DNA of 64,000 bases, taken from Choricystis sp. odSpoLacu1. Lineage: Eukaryota > Chlorophyta > Trebouxiophyceae. Numbering within the stretch: position 1 is the first letter of the stretch; every line of letters begins with the position of its first letter. Shown here piece by piece: positions 10,212 to 21,589 of this stretch. Both the position numbers and the translations under genes were made by a program. The notes below the pieces were generated by a model. It ran no database searches and was not told where the DNA came from. It was given only the letters and a program-made list of their open reading frames with translations. The DNA is taken from positions 1,054,001 through 1,118,000 of the forward strand of contig OY253653.1 in assembly GCA_958009055.1 (NCBI GenBank), written 5' to 3'.

Positions 10212-10933
10212 ATGGGTACGTGCGGATGGTCTCAGCGAGCCTGCCTGGCGCGGCGTGGTGACCGGCTGGTGGGCCGCCGGCGCGCGCGTGCTTGGAAACC
10301 GACGCCGCGGCGGCCGATCGCGCCCGACGCCTCTGCGCGGCGTGCTTCCCCCCGCGCCGCGTTCCCGTCCCCCATTCCTGCTGCCCGTGCTGCCCGCGCT
10401 GCCCGCTGCGTGCTGGACCACGCGGCCGGCTCGTCGCGGGTGGCAGCAGGCTGAGGCGCGGCCCGCCCCTACCCCCCAATTCCCGCGCGGCGGCGTCGGG
10501 CGGCGTGGCGCACCCCGCGCCCTCCTGCCCCTCTCCCACCCCCGTCCCCGCTTGCGGCGGACGCTGCAATAGCCCACCGTGCATGGCACAGCACCGGATC
10601 GCAAGCCGCAACGCGTTGGCTCACGCCTCCACACCACCCTCCGACCTCCCCACAGGCAAAGTCCACGGCTCCCTCGCTCGCGCCGGCAAGGTGCGCGGCC
10701 AGACGCCCAAGGTCGCCAAGCAGGACAAGAAGAAGCTGTCCAAGGTGAGTGTGTGGGAGAGAGTGGTGTGGCGGTTGGTGGTGGGGAGAGCGCTCAACGC
10801 CGAAAACTCACCCCTCCTCCTCCACACACCACCCTACCCACAGGGCCGCGCCATGAAGCGCATCAAGTACAACCGCCGCTTCGTCAACGTGGTCGTCGGC
10901 ATGGGCAAGAAGAAGGGGCCCAACTCGCAGTGA
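10212..10933 (+). CDS. RPS30: 40S ribosomal protein eS30, unfused
   Basis: Three exons: 10212-10215 (ATGG), 10656-10744 and 10844-10933. They encode a 60-residue basic protein starting [20 protein letters not shown] and ending [15 protein letters not shown], full length for eS30. Exon 1 is only four bases and its donor is GTACGT; intron 1 is 440 bases and intron 2 is 99 bases with the C-rich acceptor typical here. There is no ubiquitin-like domain in front, unlike animal FAU, so the protein is made directly, as in plants and fungi. Its place next to organellar uL4 and near eS27 and eIF2-beta groups translation genes within 7 kb. Confidence 0.94.
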
Positions 10934-11365
10934 GAGAAAGAAAGGGTATTGTCTCTCCTGTGTGTTTCTTCTCTCTGCTTGAGCCGCCTCTGTTTTTTTA
11001 CTCTTTTTGTGTTACTCCTTTTTGTGTGCCAGCAAAAGCACACGCACAAAGCCAACAGCTGGAGTGTGTTTTTCTCGGGGCAGCGTGGTGTCTCTCTCTC
11101 TCCCCACCTGATCGGCTTTGCTCTCACACTTCACAAACACAGAATCCAAAACCGTTGGGGCCGCTATTTGGTGTGCACAGGCGGGGTCAGTCAGGCACAC
11201 AGCCACATCCTCTCCGGGGTAGAGAGGGACGCCGGGAGAAAAAGAAACAGGGAGAATCAAAACCTTTGTCGGCACCTTTGTCGCGTGGTGTTGCTGCCGC
11301 CAGTCCCATCGCCCTCTTTTAATTCTTTCGCCCCTGGCACCCCCCCGAACAAACAACCCGCCACC
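10934..11365. other. Spacer between eS30 and the phosphate transporter
   Basis: This 432-base stretch should contain the eS30 3' UTR (it opens with a GAGAGAAAGAAAGG run) and the transporter promoter. It is AT-richer than its surroundings, with several T runs near 10990-11030. No coding or RNA gene is recognised. Confidence 0.6.
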
Positions 11366-14028
11366 ATGGCCGCCGCCATGCCACAGTACCTGTGGATGTT
11401 CATCTGCGTGAGTAGAGTGGGCGGCGAGGCTAATGCAGTGGCGTGGGTCGCCAACCGCCGGGGCGCGCCGTCGCGTCGACTTTGTCCCTAATTTTTTTTC
11501 CCTCCCTCCTCCCCAGTGCATCTTCGCCGCCATTGGCTTCGGTTTTGGCACAGGTAAGTTGATGGCGTGTTTACCTTGTGAGGAACAAGGGGGACAGGAC
11601 ACAAGGCGGGCGGGGCGGCCGCCAATTTTCGCTGGCGGCGGCACCCTGTTGCGACGACAATATTCCCTTGTGCCTGCCGCCGCCCGCGGCCGCGTGCCTC
11701 CCCCCCGGCTGCGGCTAACGCGCACCTGGGCCGTGTGCTATGGTCACGGATGTGTCATCGCGGCCCAAACAAGGCCGACATTGTGGCCCGCGGGCGACTG
11801 AGAGCTGACAGCTCTCGCGAGCCAGGGCCAGCGTTGGGGTGCCCGTTTTTTTTGCGCCGGCACCCTCCTCCCACCGGGCGCCGCCCTTCCTCCACCGGGC
11901 GCCGCCCTGTCGGCCCGCCAGCAGGCGGCAGCAGCACACACACGCGCCATCAACGCATCCCCTTTCCTTTCAACCACTCAGGCGCCAACGATGTTGCCAA
12001 CGCGTTTGCGACAAGTGTCGGCGCGAAAACGCTCAAGATGTGGCACGCCGTCGTCCTGGCCATCATATTCGAGTTCACGGGCGCGATCGTGCTTGGGCGG
12101 GTCGTTACCGGCGTGATTGCGGGCGGGATTGCTAACATCAAATATTTTCAATCCGTGCCTGAAGTTTACGCATACGGTATGATCATCGCTTTAGCCGTCG
12201 GCTTTCTTTGGCAATGGTGGGCGTCGTGGAAAGGGCTTAATGTGAGTGCCACGCACTCCATCATCGCCGCCATCATGGGTTTTTCGCTCGTTTGGAACGG
12301 TCTCAAGGGCGTCAACTGGGCCACCCCCGACAAAGGCGCCTTCCCACCTTACAAAGGCGTCGTCCCGATCATCTGCTCCTGGTTTATCAGCCCCATCTTG
12401 ACTGGGTTCGCCGCGGGCATGCTGTTATTGATCCTGCGCACGCTGATCCTGCGCCGCAAAAATGGCGCCACCCTCGCTTTGTTCGTCCTCCCCTTTGCCA
12501 TTTTCGTCACATTTTTCGTGAACATCTTCTTTGTGTTTACGAAGGTAAAAAACGTTTACAAGAGAAGGGGAGGGAGGAGAAGAGGGATGGATCATGATTT
12601 TTTTGTTTTCGTCCCAGCTCACCCACCCCACCCCACCCCCACCCAACAGGGCGCCAAAAAACTGCTCACCTCGTCCGAGAAAGACTGGACCGACGCGAAG
12701 GCTGCCTGGATCGCGGCGGCGTGCGCCGGCGGCATCGCGCTGCTGTCTGCCGTCACCGTGGTGCCCGTGCTCCACTTCCGCATGCGCAAGTTTTTCGATG
12801 AGTCGGGCAACACCATCAAGGACTCGGCCCGCGACACCGTGGGCGGCCTGTCCGCCTCCGACATCGAGAAGAGCGGCGCCGCGTCGGTGACCCCGGGGAC
12901 GGGCGGCGCGCAGGACGTGCTGGACCGCTTGGGCAACAAGATGATCGCAACCAACATCGCGGACTCCTGGCAGAAGCGGTGGTGGAAGAAGGCGGTGGAT
13001 GTTTCGACGCGCGGCGTCACGTGCGACATCCACGACCAGATCGAGGAGGACCCGATCGTCGCCGCGATCCACGCGCGGGCAGAGAAATTTGCGCCCAACG
13101 TCGAGTTTGCCTTTGTCTACCTCCAAGTGTTCTCCGCCATCTGTGTTATCTTCGCCCACGGCGCGGGCGAGGTCGGTTACATGGCCGGCCCCCTCGCCAC
13201 CGTGTACGAGGTGTGGCAGACCGGGTCGCTCCCCCACGCGGGTGGCAAGCTCGGCAACGTGCAGTCGCCGCTGTGGATCGTCGCCATCTGCGCGTCGGGC
13301 CTCGTCGTCGGTCTCGCCACCTTTGGCCACTACGTCATGCGGAGCATGGGCACGGCGTTGGCGAAACTGTCACCGACACGCGGCTTCTGCGCTGAACTCG
13401 CCACCTCCCTCGTCATCCTGATCGCGTCCCAGCTGTCTCTGCCGACCTCCTCCTCCCAGTGCATCATCGGCGCCATCGTGGGCGTTGGCCTCATGGAAGG
13501 CATCCGCGAGGGCGTCAACTGGAAGCTGTTTGGCGCCCAGTTTGTGTCGTGGGTCGTCACCATGTTTGTGTGTGGCGGCGTCACGGCCGCCCTGTTTGCG
13601 CAGGGCGTGTACACGCCGTCCAAGATTGATGGAGCGCAGGTGGCGGCCTACCAGAAGGGGTTGATGTCCATGACCAACTCAACCGCGACCTCGTTCAACA
13701 CCACGCTGTGTACTCGTTCCAGGACGCGGCCTCGGCGGGCGCGATTCCTGGGCTTGACCAGGAGAAATTCGACGCCTACGCCAAGGACGCCGCCAAGGTC
13801 CAAAAACAGCTCAAGAACTGGAAGAACGCGTCCCAGCCGCAGTCGACGTCCATCAAGCCTGAGGACGTGTTCAAAACGTACAAGGCGTCGCTGGCGACCG
13901 CGTCGTCCAACACCATCAACACGCTGGGGCAGGCGACCGTGTACCCGGGCGCCCCGCTGTGCAATGGGCCCAGCCTGGAGGACATCCAGGCCAACACGCG
14001 GGTCGAGTGCAAGGCGCCGAAGTGGTGA
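11366..14028 (+). CDS. PiT-family (SLC20/Pho89-like) phosphate transporter, with one frame break
   Basis: Exons 11366-11407, 11517-11553, 11982-12544 and 12650-14028 encode about 673 residues. The first PiT signature GANDVANAFATSVG is split by intron 2; the second repeat has GAGEVGYMAGPLATVYEVWQ, the form I associate with Pho89-like transporters of fungi and protists. Between the repeats is a hydrophilic loop (about residues 245-365) typical of the family. Multiple membrane helices are evident (KMWHAVVLAIIFEFTGAIVL and others). It should import phosphate with Na+ or H+ at the plasma membrane. The frame breaks at 13706-13708, where one base appears to be missing within ACGCTGTGTAC; the tail in the next frame (YSFQDAASAGAIPGLDQEKF onward) runs to the TGA at 14026-14028. 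This break is not in a homopolymer. Confidence 0.85.
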
Positions 14029-14595
14029 GGATGTGGTGTGTGTGTGGGGGGGGGTGCGGAGAGGGTGTGCCGCATTTCAAGACCGCCGAGAAAACGCGTG
14101 CGTTTTTTGGTACGGCGCCCCACACACCCGCCCCCGCCCCCCCCCCCGGCGGCCCCACACTGCGCCAAAAAAACACACACGGGCGGACAGGCAGGACCCT
14201 GCGTCCTCCCCCCCCTTTTTACTCTTGTTGAGTCACGGAGGTTTCGCCTGTCCCCCCCCCCCCCCTCCCCCCGCCAAACCTCGCACACCGCCTCACCCAA
14301 CAACAAACCACGTGCGTGTCGACTGCTCGACCACCCCCCCTCTTTCCTTCTTTTTGAAAATTAGAGCTTGGTGTCTTTTGGTTTTCGACATCTTTCCCAC
14401 TAATTTTCCGTGTAAGACGAGGCGTGTGTGCGTGTGTGCGTGATGGCCCCAAAACAAACAGACAGCAGCGCTTGGGGCGATGAATGTTGCATTAAAAACC
14501 GAGGCAAAAAAAACACAAACACAACTGAGGAAAGAAAAAACGCTGCCCGCTTCACCCACTTCATCTCTCCCCCCCCCCCCCCCCCCACCCACCCA
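14029..14595. other. Convergent 3' region between the phosphate transporter and UEV1
   Basis: Should hold the two 3' UTRs of convergent genes. It contains C runs at 14138-14149, 14253-14266 and 14571-14586 and an AT-rich patch at 14350-14410. Short frames on both strands read as low-complexity Pro/Arg text. Nothing else is seen. Confidence 0.6.
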
Positions 14596-15437
14596 TCACT
14601 CATACGTCGACCCTTCCGGCGGTTGAGCCAGCTTGCGGTTGGAGGGGGCCGCCATCTCGGCGCGCAGCTCGGTCAGCAGCCGCTCCAGCGTGAACGAGCG
14701 GCGCCAGTGGGCGAGGGTGTGAAAGGTGGCGGGGGACACGGTGCCGTCGGGGGCGACGCAGGCCATGTTGATGCGGGTGAAGAAGCGGACGGTGGGGGGC
14801 TTTGGGGAGGTGTGGGTGGGTGGTGTGGGTGGGTGGGCGTGCGTTTTTCGTCGAAAACTTTCAACCCCCCTCAACCACCATCCCTCTCTCACACACACCT
14901 TGTCCGGGTAGTCGGCGCCGCACACAATCTTGAGCGTGTAGATGCGCGAGTCGTGCGCGGTCTGGTGTGTGGAGGTGAGTGTGTGAGCCAAAACGGGCGA
15001 GCGCGCCGCGCGACCCACGACCACCGCCCACTCCCACCTCCACACCCCCCACACAATCAACTCACGTTCGGCGGCCCAATGATCGTCCCCGTCCAGTTGG
15101 TCATGAAGACGTCCCCCCCATCCTCCATCCCGTAAGAGACAGTGCCGTCCCCGATCCCTTTCTCCCCCTTCTCCAGCTCCTCCAGCAGCCTGAAGTTGCG
15201 GGGCACTGTGTGTGTGTGTGTGTGTATGTGTGTGTGTATGTGTGTGTGTGTGTGTGTGTGTTGTGGGTGGGTGGGTGGGGTTGGGTGAGGGAGGAGGGAC
15301 ACGGTGAGCGCGCGAGACACGGGCGCCAGCCCAATGCGCGCAGACGGGCCTGCCTGCCCGCGCCCAGCGGGCCGCACGCGCTCACGCGCAGCCCTGCGCC
15401 GAGAGAGAGACGCACCGACAACGTCTGGGCCTGCCAT
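14596..15437 (-). CDS. UEV1: Ubiquitin-conjugating enzyme E2 variant (UEV1/MMS2)
   Basis: Four exons on the minus strand: 15416-15437, 15066-15205, 14899-14961 and 14596-14799, giving 142 residues. The protein begins [20 protein letters not shown] and continues [48 protein letters not shown] and [15 protein letters not shown]. This is the UBC fold without an active-site Cys in the usual position, as in UEV1/MMS2. In other organisms UEV pairs with Ubc13 to build K63-linked ubiquitin chains in DNA-damage tolerance. Length matches the family (about 140-147). Intron 1 holds a long TG repeat; the last acceptor reads CCAAAG rather than CAG. Confidence 0.95.
15207..15261. repeat. (TG)n microsatellite in UEV1 intron 1
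   Basis: About 55 bases of TG dinucleotides with two TATG interruptions. On the transcribed strand it is a CA tract lying directly against the 3' splice site, replacing the usual polypyrimidine tract. Confidence 0.9.
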
Positions 15438-15658
15438 GGCGTGTTTCGTGGGGAGGGAGACGCGCGCGGCGGTGTTTTTTGCGAAAAGAAGAGCCGACGT
15501 GTTTTTTGCAGCGGCGCGCTTTCCTCCTCTTTTTGGGGGGTCTCGACCCCCCCCAGAACACGCTCCGCTTCTCTCTCTCCCTGTGGTGGTGTGTTGCGTG
15601 TGTTTACGTTTGAGTGTCACGGTCTCTCCTCCTCTCTCTCCCTCTCTCTCTCCCGCCA

Positions 15659-16603
15659 TCAAACCACCACCCCACGCACGCGCGGCCCGCCGTCCCCGGC
15701 CGCCGCCTGTGCGCGCAGCGCGATGACCAGGGCGTCCACGTCGCAGTGCTCCAGCGCGTCCAGCTCGCCCTCGTACACGGACGCCGGGAAGTTGAGGTCC
15801 AGGGAGGAGGAGGAGGAGCGGCCGCCTCCCTGGGCCGCGAGGCGAACCACGTCAAACGCGCGCGCGGCGGCCAGCTCTGTGCGCCACGCGCCCGCGAACA
15901 CTTGGCGGCGCAGCGCAGGCACCCAGCAGTGCGCCTCGTAGCGTCCGCTGCGCTGGTGCAGGGTGACGCCGCGGAAGGCGGAGGTTTGCTCGCCGGCGGC
16001 CTTGCGCTTCTTGTTGGGCGCCCGCTTTTTGATTGGCGGCGTGCGGGGGGCCAGCCGGCGCCGCGCGGGCGGCGGCGGCGAAGGCGGGGGTAGGGTGCAG
16101 CCGGCGTCCTCACTTTCGGCGAGGAGGGCGGCCACAGTGGACGCCGTGATGGCGAGGGAGGGCAGCGGCAGCGGGGCGGGGGGCGGCGGCGGCACCGCGA
16201 GCGGCGGCGGCGGCGCGGGCACGCCAGCGCGGTCTGGGGACTGGGGCAGCAGGTTGGTCAGCTCGACCATGGTGTGGGACGTCATGCCTTGTGTGTGGGG
16301 GGCGGGTTGGGAGGGGGGGGGGGGGGGGGGGAGGCGGAGGGTCGGGGGGGGAAACGCGGCGCGAGGCAAACGACGCGAGGCAGTGCCGCGGGATTTTGTC
16401 TCTCTCCTCCTTCCCCGCCACCCACCCACACGCAAAACACACGCACCCGACAGAGACGGCAACAGAGACAGGTTGAGCGACGAGCCAGCATGCAGAAGGA
16501 AGTACCCGCCCCCCAACTCTGTGCCGGGCGGCAGAGACGGCGGTCTCAGCAGCGAGCGCTGCGTGATGGGAGGGGGGTTGGCAGCGGCTCCAGCCCCGTC
16601 CAT
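15659..16603 (-). CDS. AP2/ERF-domain protein (putative transcription factor)
   Basis: Two exons on the minus strand, 16447-16603 and 15659-16287, give 261 residues; the 159-base intron is a multiple of three and has no stop in frame, so retention would insert residues. The N-terminal half is Pro/Ala-rich with a short hydrophobic patch ([20 protein letters not shown]). A basic stretch ([16 protein letters not shown]) that could be a nuclear signal precedes one AP2-like domain at about 164-225: [20 protein letters not shown], then [20 protein letters not shown] and [17 protein letters not shown]. The FRGV...AARAFD...LNFP order matches AP2, as does the Trp after GRYEAH. AP2 proteins are abundant in the green lineage but also occur in apicomplexans and others. 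Targets unknown. Divergent from the PPR gene (155 bp). Confidence 0.75.
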   Translation of the reverse strand: MDGAGAAANPPPITQRSLLRPPSLPPGTELGGGYFLLHAGSSLNLSLLPSLSGACVLRVGGWRGRRRETKSRGTASRRLPRAAFPPPTLRLPPPPPPSQPAPHTQGMTSHTMVELTNLLPQSPDRAGVPAPPPPLAVPPPPPAPLPLPSLAITASTVAALLAESEDAGCTLPPPSPPPPARRRLAPRTPPIKKRAPNKKRKAAGEQTSAFRGVTLHQRSGRYEAHCWVPALRRQVFAGAWRTELAAARAFDVVRLAAQGGGRSSSSSLDLNFPASVYEGELDALEHCDVDALVIALRAQAAAGDGGPRVRGVVV

Positions 16604-16758
16604 GGTGCTGTGCTGTGTGTGTGTGGGCGGAGTTGGTGGGATCGCTGGGCGGGTGGCAGAGAGCAAGAGTGAAGTGAAAAAAAAACGCGCGCTCTTCACT
16701 CTCCGCTGCGTGCGCGCGCGGTACAGCGAAACACGCACACACACACACACACACCACC

Positions 16759-19700
16759 ATGCTGCCCCGCTCCCACCACCACCCCACCCTGGCGCCCTAC
16801 GATATGAGGACGTGCGTGTGTGGAGAGAGGGTGTGGGGATGGAGTTGATTGCGCAAAATCAAGCCGGCGCCCACCCACCCACCCTCTTCCCACAAAGCCT
16901 GTCTGCCGCCCTGGCCGCCGCCCGGGAGGGCGAGGTGGCGGACGTCCTCATGCGGGCCACGTTCAAGCCGCGTTTACCAGGTGAGTGGGTTGGTGGGTGG
17001 GGAGGAGGATATTGTTTTTTTTCGTGCGGGCGCCCGCGCCGCCCGGCCTGGGACGGCCGGCGCAGGCCTTTTTGATTGCCACGCCCTGCACCCTGCCCAC
17101 CCGCCACCACCTGTCGCCTGGGGAGGGGTGCATGGTGCGTGGGCGGGCAAATTGAGCGGCTGGGTAGGGGCGGGGAGGAGGCAAACGGAAGAGGGTTCTC
17201 TCGACCAAAACCACGACGCCCCCCCCCAAAACCCACCCCCACCCACCCCCACCCACCCCCACCCACCCCACCCACCACCTCTCAGGCCTCACAAAATGCA
17301 TGGCCCAGTGCGCCCGCGCGGGCGAACCCCGCAAGGGGCTGGAGATCTTTCTGGCGCTGCCCCGCCTCGGCATTGTTGCCGACACCGCGGCCGCCAACGC
17401 CGCTATCACCGCCTGCGACAAAGCGGGCGCGTGGGACACCGCCCTCCAACTCTTCTCCGCCATGGCGGACGCAGGGTTGGCGGCGGACGCCATCACATTC
17501 TCTGCTCTCATCTCGGCGCTTGCGCGCGGGCGCCAGGCTGCCGCCGCCCTGGCCGTCTTCACCGCCATGCGGGGGGCGGGGGTGGAGCCGGACGTGGTCG
17601 CCTGCTGCTCCCTGGTGGCTGCTCTGGAGCGGGGGGGGCGGTGGCGGGCGGCGGAGGCGCTGTTTTTGATGATGTGCCGCGGAGGCGGTGGCGCTGCCCC
17701 CACCCCGCCCTCCCCGCCCGCCACCCCGCCCCAGGTGACGCGGCCGCCCCCCCCGGACACGCCCCTGGTGCGCGAGTTTGTGCCGGGCGTGTCGTGGGCG
17801 GCGACAGCGCCCTCCCCGGTGGCGTCGCCGCGCGGAGAAGAAGACGAGCACCGCCCGTCTGCCCCCCCCACTCCACGCACCGAGTCGCCAGGGCCACACA
17901 CCGCCGCCCCGCCTCCCACCCAGCTGGGGCGCGCCCTCAAGGAGCGCACCAGTGACCCGGGGCGCGGCCTGCCGGGGCTGACGGCGGCGTCGCTGGCCCT
18001 CGCGCCGTCTGTGCCGCCGGCCGTCGGGTCGCCACCGCAGTGCGCCGAGCTGCCGCCGCAGCAGCCACCACCGCCACTACCGCCGCCTCCCCCTTCCCCT
18101 GCCCCCACCCACACCACCGACGCCCCCACCCCCACCCCCCACCCCCCCGCCGCCGCCGCCCCCGCCACCGCGGGGGCAGCGGCTCTGTTGGGCGCGCTGC
18201 TGGAGGCAGCTGCCGCTGCCGACGACGCCGCCACCGGCCCCGGGGGCGGCGGCTCCCCCGACCTGGGGGGCGCGGTCGACGTCGGCGCCGTCACCCCCAA
18301 CCGGGTGGTGTGCAACGCGCTGCTGGGCGCGTACGCGCGCGCGCGCCCCCCCCCGCCCCGGACGCGCGCTCGGCCTGCTGCTCGCCATGGCCGCCGTGGG
18401 CGGCGACCTGGCCCCCGACGCCGTGTCCCATGCGGCGGCTGCCAAAGCGGCGTGGGCCGCGGGCGACGCAGAGGGCGCGGACGACGTGCTGCGTGGCGCC
18501 GTCGCGGTGCGCGCTGCCCCGTCAGCCGCCGCCTTTGCCGGCTTTGTCGCCGCCGCCGCCGCCTCCCCCTCCCCCGCGGACGCCGTCCTGCGCGCCTGGC
18601 ACTGGGCACGGGGCGGCGTCCTGTGTGGCCGCGTTGGTGGGTGGGTTGTCGGATCGGGGCGCGCACGCCGCGCTCGCCGCCGCCGCCACCACCGCCCTGG
18701 CGGATGCTGGAGCCGCCGCCACCGGGCTGGCCGCAGCGGCTGTGACCGCGCTAGCCGGCGCGGGGCCTGTCGGCGTCTCTCTAGCCTGGAATGTGGTGTC
18801 TGCGGCTGCCGCGGCCGGCGCACCGCTCCCACCCTCGGCCCTTGACGCTCTGGACGCCGGCGGCGTTGCCGCCGGCCCCTCCCTCGCCCCCGCCGCCGCC
18901 CTGCAGGTGGACGTGCCGTTGGCGATTGCGCGGGCGCTGCGCGGGGCGGGGACGGTGGGGGTGGGGGGTGCCACGTCTGCACACCAACAGTGCCACCACC
19001 CGTCTTCGGTCAACGTCGGCGACACGGGCATCCTCCCCGCCGTCCTGGGCCCCGGCGAGGGCGGCGTCGCAGTGTCCGAGGCACAAGGCGACATGTTTGG
19101 GTCGCCGCCACCGGTGGGGGGGCCGCCCTCGACGCGGGGCGCGGCGGCCGCGGTCGACGCGGCGCTGGCCGCGCTCGTCCCGCCGCGCGCCCACTTTGGC
19201 GGCGGCGGTGGCGGTGGCGACCGGCAGCCCCCACCCCCTCCCTCTGCTGACTCGCCCTTCACCCAGTTTGGTGGAAGCGGCGGGTTTGGGCGGTCCCCCA
19301 GCTTTGGCGGGGGCGCCGCGTCGCCCGCGCCGTTTTCGCCGTTTGCGTCGCCACCGCAGCACGCGCACCACCACCAGCGGCACCACGCGCAGATGCCGTC
19401 CTCCGGCCCGTTCTCGCCATCAACATCCGGCCCGTTATCGCCGCCCTCCCCGTTTGCGCCGCCGGCGCAGCAGGCGCCGCCTGCGTTTGGGTCGCTCGCT
19501 GCTGCCGTCGCCGCCTCCGCCGCGGCCGACCCTACCCCCGATCCCTCCTCCTCCGCCACCTCCTACAGCGCGCTGGCTGCTGTGCAGGCCGCTACCGCGG
19601 CCGCGTTTCCGGCCGAGCCGTGGTCGCCACACCACGCGCCGCCACAGACCGACCCGCCGCCCGCCATGGACGACGCCGCCGTCGCGGCCGCGCTGGCCGC

Positions 19701-19809
19701 CCTGGACATTGGGCTGACGGCTTCGGCGGGTGCGCCCGACACGACGGGCGCGGCGGCCGCGTGGGCGCAGCACGGCTGCGGCGACACGCGCGACCGCGGT
19801 TGGCTGTGA
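16759..19809 (+). CDS. Pentatricopeptide-repeat protein with long low-complexity C terminus, two frame breaks
   Basis: Exons 16759-16811, 16898-16980 and 17286-19809. PPR motifs are visible from about residue 40: MAQCARAGEPRKGLEIFLAL, then ANAAITACDKAGAWDTALQL with FSAMADAGLAADAITFSALI, and VFTAMRGAGVEPDVVACCSL. A further repeat follows a Pro-rich insert (TPNRVVCNALLGAYARAR). The frame then breaks twice, each needing one base less: at the C9 run 18346-18354 and at the G4 run near 18610-18613. With both accounted for, the reading continues to the TGA at 19807-19809 for about 885 residues. The last 350 residues are Ala/Pro/Gly/Ser-rich with no recognised fold. PPR proteins bind organellar RNA; the N terminus is short and its targeting is unclear. 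The two breaks are probably sequence errors. Confidence 0.72.
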
Positions 19810-20420
19810 AACAAGAGGGAGCGGTGTGGCCCGTGTGGTGCTCCCGCCACACACGCTGACGCCACCCGCGCCACCGAGGGTCCTACCCGGGTCCCCGGTG
19901 TGATGGGTGTGTGTGCGTCGCTTTGTACACTTTTCACGATTTCCAAACCCCCCTTTTCTTTTCCTGCCTTTTTCGTTTCTACCCACCCCCGTCCACCCCC
20001 ACACACCCCGCCGACACACAAAGATAATACACGCACGAGTTGGATCGTTTTCTCTCCCCCCCCCCCCCCTCCCCCCCCCCCATGACACCAGTTTCCATCG
20101 TTTTTCCATCGGCCCTGTGCGCTGCGTTGCGTTGCCCCCCCCTTTTTTCTCTCACCCCTTTACACCACTTTCCCCCGGGGGGTCACATACACACACCACG
20201 CCCGCCTCATCAGCCAACCTCGTTTCTTGGAGCTTGAACTCATCATGTGCGCACCGTCATTTTTTTCCCTTTGCTTTATTGTTTCCGGTCCTGCAAAACA
20301 AAAAACCCGAGCCCCGACCCACCGAAAACATTCACTTTTCCTATTCAATTCCAGCCTTCCCACGCCGCACACACTAGCACAATCTCCTCTCTGCCACCTC
20401 CTGCCTCTAACACAAACGCA
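19810..20420. other. Spacer between the PPR and DUF1997 genes
   Basis: A 611-base stretch that should contain the PPR 3' UTR and the DUF1997 promoter. It has C runs at 20058-20081 and a run of T-rich, AT-richer sequence at 20220-20360. No conserved coding frame or RNA gene is recognised on either strand. Confidence 0.6.
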
Positions 20421-21320
20421 ATGCGTGGCACCACGCCGTCGCCACGTCCCGCAGCCACGCCGCCGCGCTCGACACCGCGCCCGCCCGCGGCGGCCACCCG
20501 GGACGCGGTGCCGCCTCCACCCAACAGTGGACCAGAGCCCTCCAAATCATCTGTCACTACTGGACGACTGGAGGGTGACCGCGTGGCCGTGCTCAAAGCG
20601 ACCAAGACAGCGGCGCGGCCGGTGGCGCGGGCGCAGCTGCCGCTGGGTGAGTTTCGTGTGTGTGTGTGGGGGGGCTGGGCGTGACACTTGGCGATGCTGG
20701 GTGCACTTGTGGGGGGGTGGGGGCGCGGAATGCGGGCCGTGTGGGGCCAGCAGGCCGCGGAGGAGAAGAGGACACCCGGGCGCGCGGTGCCGCTGCAACA
20801 CGTCCTACCCTCATCCTTTTCTCTCCGCACAGCCGACTACATGGCCCTCCCCGTCTCCCAGTACTCCGTCCTGGACGCCCGCCGCATCGAGCGGCTGAGC
20901 GAGACCACCTTCCGCTGCTACGTGGACGGCGTGCGTTTCTTTTCGGTGCGCGTGGATCCGGTGGTCACCGTCGCCGTCGCCGCGTCCCCTGCCGGCCCCA
21001 CCGTCACCCTGCTGGACGCCCGCCTCGAGGGGTCCCCCACCGCGGTGGCTGCGTCCGACAGGTTTGACGTGACCATGACCAACGCGGTGCGGTGGGCAGA
21101 GGCAGTGAACAGCAATGGAGAGGAGTGTGTTTTATCCGCAGACACAACCATCGAGCTGCGCCTCGACGTGCCGCGCTGGTTTGCGGTGCCCCTGCCTGCG
21201 GTGGAGAGGGTGGGCACCCGCGTCATGCAGAGGGTGCTGGATATGGCGGTGCCGAGGTTTTTGGGTCAACTGGCGGAGGATTATGGGAGGTGGGCGGCGG
21301 GGGACGAGCGGCGGGTGTGA
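20421..21320 (+). CDS. DUF1997-family protein, probably plastid
   Basis: Exons 20421-20646 and 20833-21320 encode 237 residues. The first 50 residues are Pro/Arg/Ser/Thr-rich and nearly acid-free, consistent with a plastid transit peptide. The conserved core starts at the exon junction (PLADYMALPVSQYSVLDARR) and continues ERLSETTFRCYVDGVRFFSV, ending with a helical segment VGTRVMQRVLDMAVPRFLGQ. This pattern matches the DUF1997 family of cyanobacteria and plastid-bearing eukaryotes, whose function I cannot state. Its presence supports a photosynthetic host. The stop is followed by a GAGAGA-rich stretch. Confidence 0.72.
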
Positions 21321-21589
21321 TGTGAAGAGAGAAGAGAGAGAGAGTGAAATGAGAGAGACGCGAATGATGCCCCCCCCCGTGACCCTGTAAAAACGTACTG
21401 ATCCAACGCCCCGCAGAGAGAGGGAAAAAGGGGGGAAGGGTTCTCGTTGAAAACGACGCGCGTTGGAAAAAAAATGTTTTTCGTTTTTGCACACACCAGC
21501 TCTCTCTCCCCTAGAAAGAAAAGAAACCACACACGCACACACAAAGAATGAAGGCACACACAAACTCGCCTTTTTTCCCCTCTCTCTCT

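Noticed and set aside
12425..13330. 301-codon frame antisense to the phosphate transporter
   Set aside because: Overlaps the conserved PiT sequence and has no family signature.
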